This document shows, in pieces, positions 60,948-64,000 of a stretch of DNA of 64,000 nucleotides. Below the pieces are notes generated by a model. It ran no database searches. It was given only the letters and a program-made list of their open reading frames with translations, and was not told where the DNA came from. The position numbers and the translations under genes were made by a program. Position 1 is the stretch's first letter. Each line of letters begins with the position of its first letter. The stretch is taken from positions 32,668 to 96,667 of the forward strand of contig NZ_JAFWFN010000084.1 in the NCBI RefSeq assembly GCF_017515565.1. Reading direction: 5' to 3'. Source of the stretch: Halomonas sp. (lineage in GTDB: Bacteria; Pseudomonadota; Gammaproteobacteria; Pseudomonadales; Halomonadaceae).

Positions 60948-61982
60948 TTACGCAGCAGCGGCCAACTCAGGGTTATACGGCACCTCATAACGCGTAACGG
61001 CCCACGCCATGCGCGCTGTCTTATTGGCTAGCGCCACGATCGCCACGTTACGATGTTTGCGCACGGCAAGGTGCTTGATCCACTGACTAAGCCCGTCTTC
61101 TTGCCTGACTGCAAAACGCAGCACCGCTCGTGCGCCATGAACCAGCAGCTTTCGCAAGTAACTATTGCCACGTTTACTGATGCCCAACAGCCGCTCTCGT
61201 CCACCCGTGCTATGTTGTCGCGGGGTCAGTCCTAACGAGGCGGCAAAGTCGCGTCCACGCTTATAGATAGCGCCATCACCTAGCACGCCAGATAACGCAC
61301 TGGCGGTAATGGGGCCAATGCCGCGCAGGGTCATTAAGCGCTTGGCGACCGGGTCGGTGTTGGCATGCGTTTCAATGGCGGACGTTAACTGCTCAACGCG
61401 CTCATCTAAATAGCGTAGGTCATCTGCTAAATCGGCCAACAAGCGGCGAAAGCGGTCACTGAGTCCGTTGGTGGCATCCTCCAGCCAAAGAGGCAGCGCC
61501 CGCCGTAACTGCTGGATACCCGCGGGGGTAATAAAACCATACTCACCAACGAGGCCACGGATTTGATTGGCCTTCGCTGTGCGCTGGCTAATCAGCTCTT
61601 CGCGTATCCGGTGAGTGGCTTGGCAGTCCTGTTGATCAACGGTTTTTACGGCCACGAAGCGCATCGTGGGACGGCCTAATGCTTCACAAATCGCTTCAGC
61701 ATCTGCCCGATCATTTTTATTCGTTTTAACGTAAGGCTTCACGAATTGGGCGGCGATCAGCTTTACCTGGTAACCCCGTGCTTGAAGTTCCCGTGCCCAA
61801 TAATGAGCCGAGGCACACGCTTCCATGCCAATAAGGGCACCTTGAGGAACACGGCGACAGATTGCATCCAGCCACTTGTTACGGGCATATTTACCCCGCC
61901 ATTGAGGCTTCTCATGCCGATCAACGCCATGAACGTGAAAGACAGACTTTGCGATATCCACACCAACTCGGCTAATGTTCAT
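60948..61982 (-). CDS. IS110-family (IS1111-type) transposase
   Basis: DEDD/serine recombinase-type transposase of 344 residues. The N-terminal RuvC-like domain has Asp9 (VGVDIAKS), Glu54 (IGMEACASAHYW), Asp91 and Asp94 (NKNDRADAEAI). A coiled linker follows, then the Transposase_20 domain (LMTLRGIGPITASALSG, FAASLGLTPRQHSTGG, ISKRGNSYLRKLLVHGA), where the catalytic serine lies, most likely in HSTGG. No frameshift or stop interrupts it. In this family the enzyme works with an RNA that pairs with donor and target DNA. Confidence 0.95.
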   Translation of the reverse strand: MNISRVGVDIAKSVFHVHGVDRHEKPQWRGKYARNKWLDAICRRVPQGALIGMEACASAHYWARELQARGYQVKLIAAQFVKPYVKTNKNDRADAEAICEALGRPTMRFVAVKTVDQQDCQATHRIREELISQRTAKANQIRGLVGEYGFITPAGIQQLRRALPLWLEDATNGLSDRFRRLLADLADDLRYLDERVEQLTSAIETHANTDPVAKRLMTLRGIGPITASALSGVLGDGAIYKRGRDFAASLGLTPRQHSTGGRERLLGISKRGNSYLRKLLVHGARAVLRFAVRQEDGLSQWIKHLAVRKHRNVAIVALANKTARMAWAVTRYEVPYNPELAAAA

Positions 61983-62081
61983 ATGGGCTTCTCCTGACTC
62001 TCAAGCTGATAGTTTTCCAACCACCTACCAGTATGGCGCACTGACGCCGGAGTAGGGTGAGGAGGAGTCCATCCCATTGGG

Positions 62082-62460
62082 TAACGAGCTTGTGAGGAAC
62101 GAGCAACGAGGCACCCGCGAAGCACCGCACAGCGGTGCCAAGATACTTAAACGCCCACCAGCGATAGGAAGGAGTGCCTTAACTCGTGACGATAACGCCG
62201 CCTAAACGGAACACATCATTAAAACGGCTATACGCACATGTAGCGCGTGATAATGAGCTTGTGAAGAACGAGCAACGAGGCACCCGCGAAAGCACCGCAC
62301 AGCGGTGCCAAGATACTTAAACGCCCACCAGCGATAGGAAAGGACGCCTTAACCCGTGACGATAACGCCCCTAAACGGAGCTCATCATGAAAATGGCTAT
62401 ACGCACATGTAGCGCGTAGTAACGTTTTTGCGAGGTGCAAGCAAATAAGGCACCCGCGAA
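62082..62460 (+). repeat. 169-bp direct repeats, two full copies and a partial third
   Basis: Copies at 62082-62250, 62251-62419 and 62420 to about 62460 are spaced exactly 169 bp apart. The first two are about 90 percent alike by eye; the third matches only at its start and at GGCACCCGCGAA. Each begins TAACGAGC or a variant and the first two end in GTAGCGCGT plus two purines. Each full copy has a perfect hairpin GCACCGC-ACA-GCGGTGC. No coding capacity is credible and no integron attC core sites are present. The junctions equal the target of the neighbouring IS. Confidence 0.9.
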
Positions 62461-62707
62461 TGGTAAGGGCCACGATTAATTAAATACAACGATAGGCGAA
62501 TACTAAAATGCGCTTTCGGCTTTGCTATGTCGAAGAAAACTGAGTAATGTCAAAAACACATTAATCACTTAACGTAACATCGACAAGAAAATCAGAGACG
62601 GTTGCCAGCGGTGCGTTTTAACGTAGCCCAGTTGTACCGGGGCGGTAGCGTGCTTTCATGGCATTTAGCTATCGAGATGCCATCGGGGTACATCAACTGT
62701 TTAGTAG
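62461..62707. other. Non-coding gap between repeats and integrase gene
   Basis: AT-rich stretch with no gene I can support. ACTTAAC at 62567-62573 fits the RYYYAAC half-site of attC by chance-level match, without a partner. TGGCAT/ATGCCA around 62660-62683 could form a weak stem after the integrase stop codon. Confidence 0.5.
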
Positions 62708-63670
62708 TCACGTTATCGCATCCAGAGGGCTTGTTAAGCCAGCAAAATGTTGGCCGAGCACATAGGTATAAATTTGCGTAGTAGATACATCAGAATGCCC
62801 AAGTAGCTCTTGGACGGTTCGAATATCCCTTCCATTTCTCAGCAGTTCGGTCGCAAAGCTGTGACGAAATGTATGGCAAGAGACCCTTTTATTAGTCAGC
62901 TTTGCAGCAACTACGGCTTTCTTTAACGCTTTTCTGGGCACAGAATCATGCAAGTGGTGGCGACATAGCACGCCAGTAACGGGGTGGCGAGAAATGCTGC
63001 TAGACGGAAATAAATACATCCACGCAGGCTGCCGATAGGCAGAAGGATATTTTTTTGCCAAAACACCTGGTACAGAAGGGCCAACGCTTTCCTGGTTATC
63101 TCGTTCTTGTAGTGCTAGCGCAGTGCTGATTATGTCTCTCGTACTTTCATAAAGCGAGGGGCTAAAGATGGTCACTCTATCTTTTGACCCTTTACCGTCT
63201 CTCACTGTTATCGATCCTCGGGAGAAATCGATGTCTTTCACTCTTAAGCGCAGGCACTCAGTAATTCGTAATCCAGAACCGTAAAGAAGAGAAAAAATCA
63301 GTTTATCCCTACCGGTCATCTCCTTGAGGATGCTCGCGACTTCAGCTGCCATAAGTACTTCAGGCAACCGCTGTGGCTTAGAAGCATAATTGAATTCAAG
63401 ATCACCCAATGGCTGTTTCAGAAATTGGTTATACAAATACGCTAGCGCGTTCAACGCTATACGTTGGGTATTGACTGCCACATTGCGTTCGGTGGCTAGG
63501 TAGCCCAAAAAACCTACTACTTCAGTTGCTCCCATGTCACTGGGGTGGCGACAATTGTTGAACCGGATGAAACAACGTATCTAGTAAATGTATGTTTTCT
63601 CGGTTCGCATGCTCATCCCACGCACGCGGATGGACGTGCGAACCTCATTCAGGAAAGGGCTGCTGGCCAT
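62708..63670 (-). pseudogene. intI: Integron integrase interrupted by one amber codon
   Basis: Tyrosine recombinase of the IntI group, 320 codons from the ATG at 63670. N-terminal part: MASSPFLNEVRTSIRVRGMS and RTEKTYIY; then an in-frame TAG at 63581-63583 where IntI proteins have Trp (YxYWI); then IRCFIRFNN and the rest in the same frame. The catalytic set is present: Arg in YGSGLRITECLRL, HTFRHSFATELL, GHSDVSTTQIYTY. The IntI-specific insertion is visible (KKYPSAYRQPAWMYLFPSS, then VLCRHHLHDS). Apart from the nonsense codon no decay is seen, so the mutation is recent, suppressed, or a sequence error. Cassettes, if any, lie to the right. Confidence 0.9.
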
Positions 63671-63689
63671 TTTAAGAAACCCTCTTTGG

Positions 63690-63705
63690 CTGTATTTATA
63701 AACAG
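63690..63705. promoter_or_regulatory. LexA box over the intI promoter
   Basis: CTGTATTTATAAACAG fits the LexA consensus CTGT-N8-ACAG with an AT-rich centre. It lies 20 bp before the intI start codon. On the minus strand a promoter TTGAAA (63719-63724), 18 bp spacer, TATAAA (63695-63700) has its -10 inside the box, so LexA binding would block it. SOS control of intI is known in other integrons. Confidence 0.85.
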
Positions 63706-63724
63706 TACAATTGGGAGTTTTCAA

Positions 63725-64000
63725 TCTGCAATGCGTGTTTTTCCTTATCCCTGGCATGAGCATGTGCCTAGTTTTACGGATATGTTTTTATAAACCCAAG
63801 TAATAACAATGAGTTAATAAGAGCATCTGTATGTTTATGTGCCATTTTAAAAAATGGCTTAAAATGATAACGCGCATGCGCACTTTTCTGGTGAGCTGTA
63901 GTAAGAAGATCGATTATTTTTATTTGCTTTCAATGTGTTATAGGTTTTTGGTAGGGTTGAGCTTTCCAGGAAAATGCGCATGCATACTAATAAACTGTTA
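63725..64000 (+). other. Region expected to hold the integron attI site
   Basis: In integrons attI lies upstream of intI, which here means to its right. GTTGAGC at 63956-63962 matches the core GTTRRRY, and the window ends in CTGTTA, which could begin another. GCGCATGC occurs twice, at 63872-63879 and 63976-63983, and could be integrase-binding repeats. No gene is seen, and no cassette can be confirmed because the window ends. Confidence 0.35.

Larger units (their letters stand above)
60677..62072 (-). mobile_element. IS110-family insertion sequence, IS1111 type, complete
   Basis: Element of about 1.4 kb bounded by perfect 14-bp inverted repeats, ATGGACTCCTCCTC at 60677-60690 and its complement at 62059-62072. 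Subterminal inverted repeats, and a long non-coding stretch after rather than before the transposase gene (about 257 bp against 76 bp), mark the IS1111 subgroup; the exact ends lie a few bases outside the repeats. No target duplication is seen, as expected. The transposase reading frame is intact, so the element may be active. Confidence 0.88.

Noticed and set aside
60617-60990. Short open frames in the non-coding end of the IS, on both strands
   Set aside because: They overlap the transposase end and the putative guide RNA, have no recognisable protein sequence and no ribosome site.
62082-62460. CRISPR array or integron attC array in the direct repeats
   Set aside because: Units are 169 bp and contiguous without spacers, and no GTTRRRY/RYYYAAC core pairs are found at the junctions.
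62228-62473. 81-codon open frame across the repeats
   Set aside because: It runs through repeat copies and their hairpins and resembles no protein family.

Overview
The window is a stretch of chromosome from a gammaproteobacterium, most likely a halophile of the Halomonadaceae (Halomonas or a relative). The support is a complete Na+-translocating NADH:quinone reductase operon, an OprI-type lipoprotein, PA2778/PA2779-type proteins, very acidic exported proteins, and a topA - DUF6586 - lipoprotein - mfd - gap - nqr - sthA order that parallels Pseudomonas. Genus is inferred from gene content only. I see no rRNA, tRNA or CRISPR array.

Layout. 1-8000 (minus): a peptide uptake cluster (dppA-B-C-D-F-like ABC transporter), a LysR regulator and prolidase pepQ, which runs off the left edge. 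8277-14810: a glutaredoxin-like protein, mpl-ubiX-lysE, a DedA-PAP2 fusion and two tandem membrane proteins with degenerate GGDEF-like domains. 15045-26718: the envelope and housekeeping block proA-nadD-rsfS-rlmH-mrdA-rodA-mltB-rlpA-dacA-ybeD-lipB, facing lipA. Between lipB and lipA lies a perfect three-way-junction inverted repeat. 26869-30822: a LysR regulator divergent from a DUF3141 (PHA-synthase-like) protein. 31131-40922: topA, DUF6586, an unknown helical protein, two L,D-transpeptidases flanking an OprI-like lipoprotein, and mfd. 41196-50934: gap, nqrABCDEF, nqrM, sthA. 50935-60427: a diguanylate cyclase paired with a cysteine-free molybdopterin-fold protein, PA2778/PA2779, holA-lptE-leuS, a YbeL-like zinc-ribbon protein and an unknown membrane transporter.

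The right end (60428-64000) is the accessory part. It holds a complete IS110-family element of the IS1111 type, 169-bp direct repeats, and an integron integrase gene that is whole apart from one in-frame amber codon and carries a LexA box over its promoter. The non-coding end of the IS contains two short segments that match the two DNA flanks of the insertion, on opposite strands and side by side. This is the layout expected of the target-binding loop of a bridge RNA (seekRNA). The same target sequence recurs at the repeat junctions next door. This is the most interesting part of the window.

How genes work together: Dpp plus PepQ suggests peptide scavenging. PBP2/RodA/MltB/RlpA/DacA build and trim the cell wall. 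The LysM L,D-transpeptidase facing the OprI-like gene probably anchors that lipoprotein to peptidoglycan. Nqr and SthA couple NADH oxidation to sodium export and balance NADH and NADPH. No apbE flavin transferase, often found with nqr, is present here.
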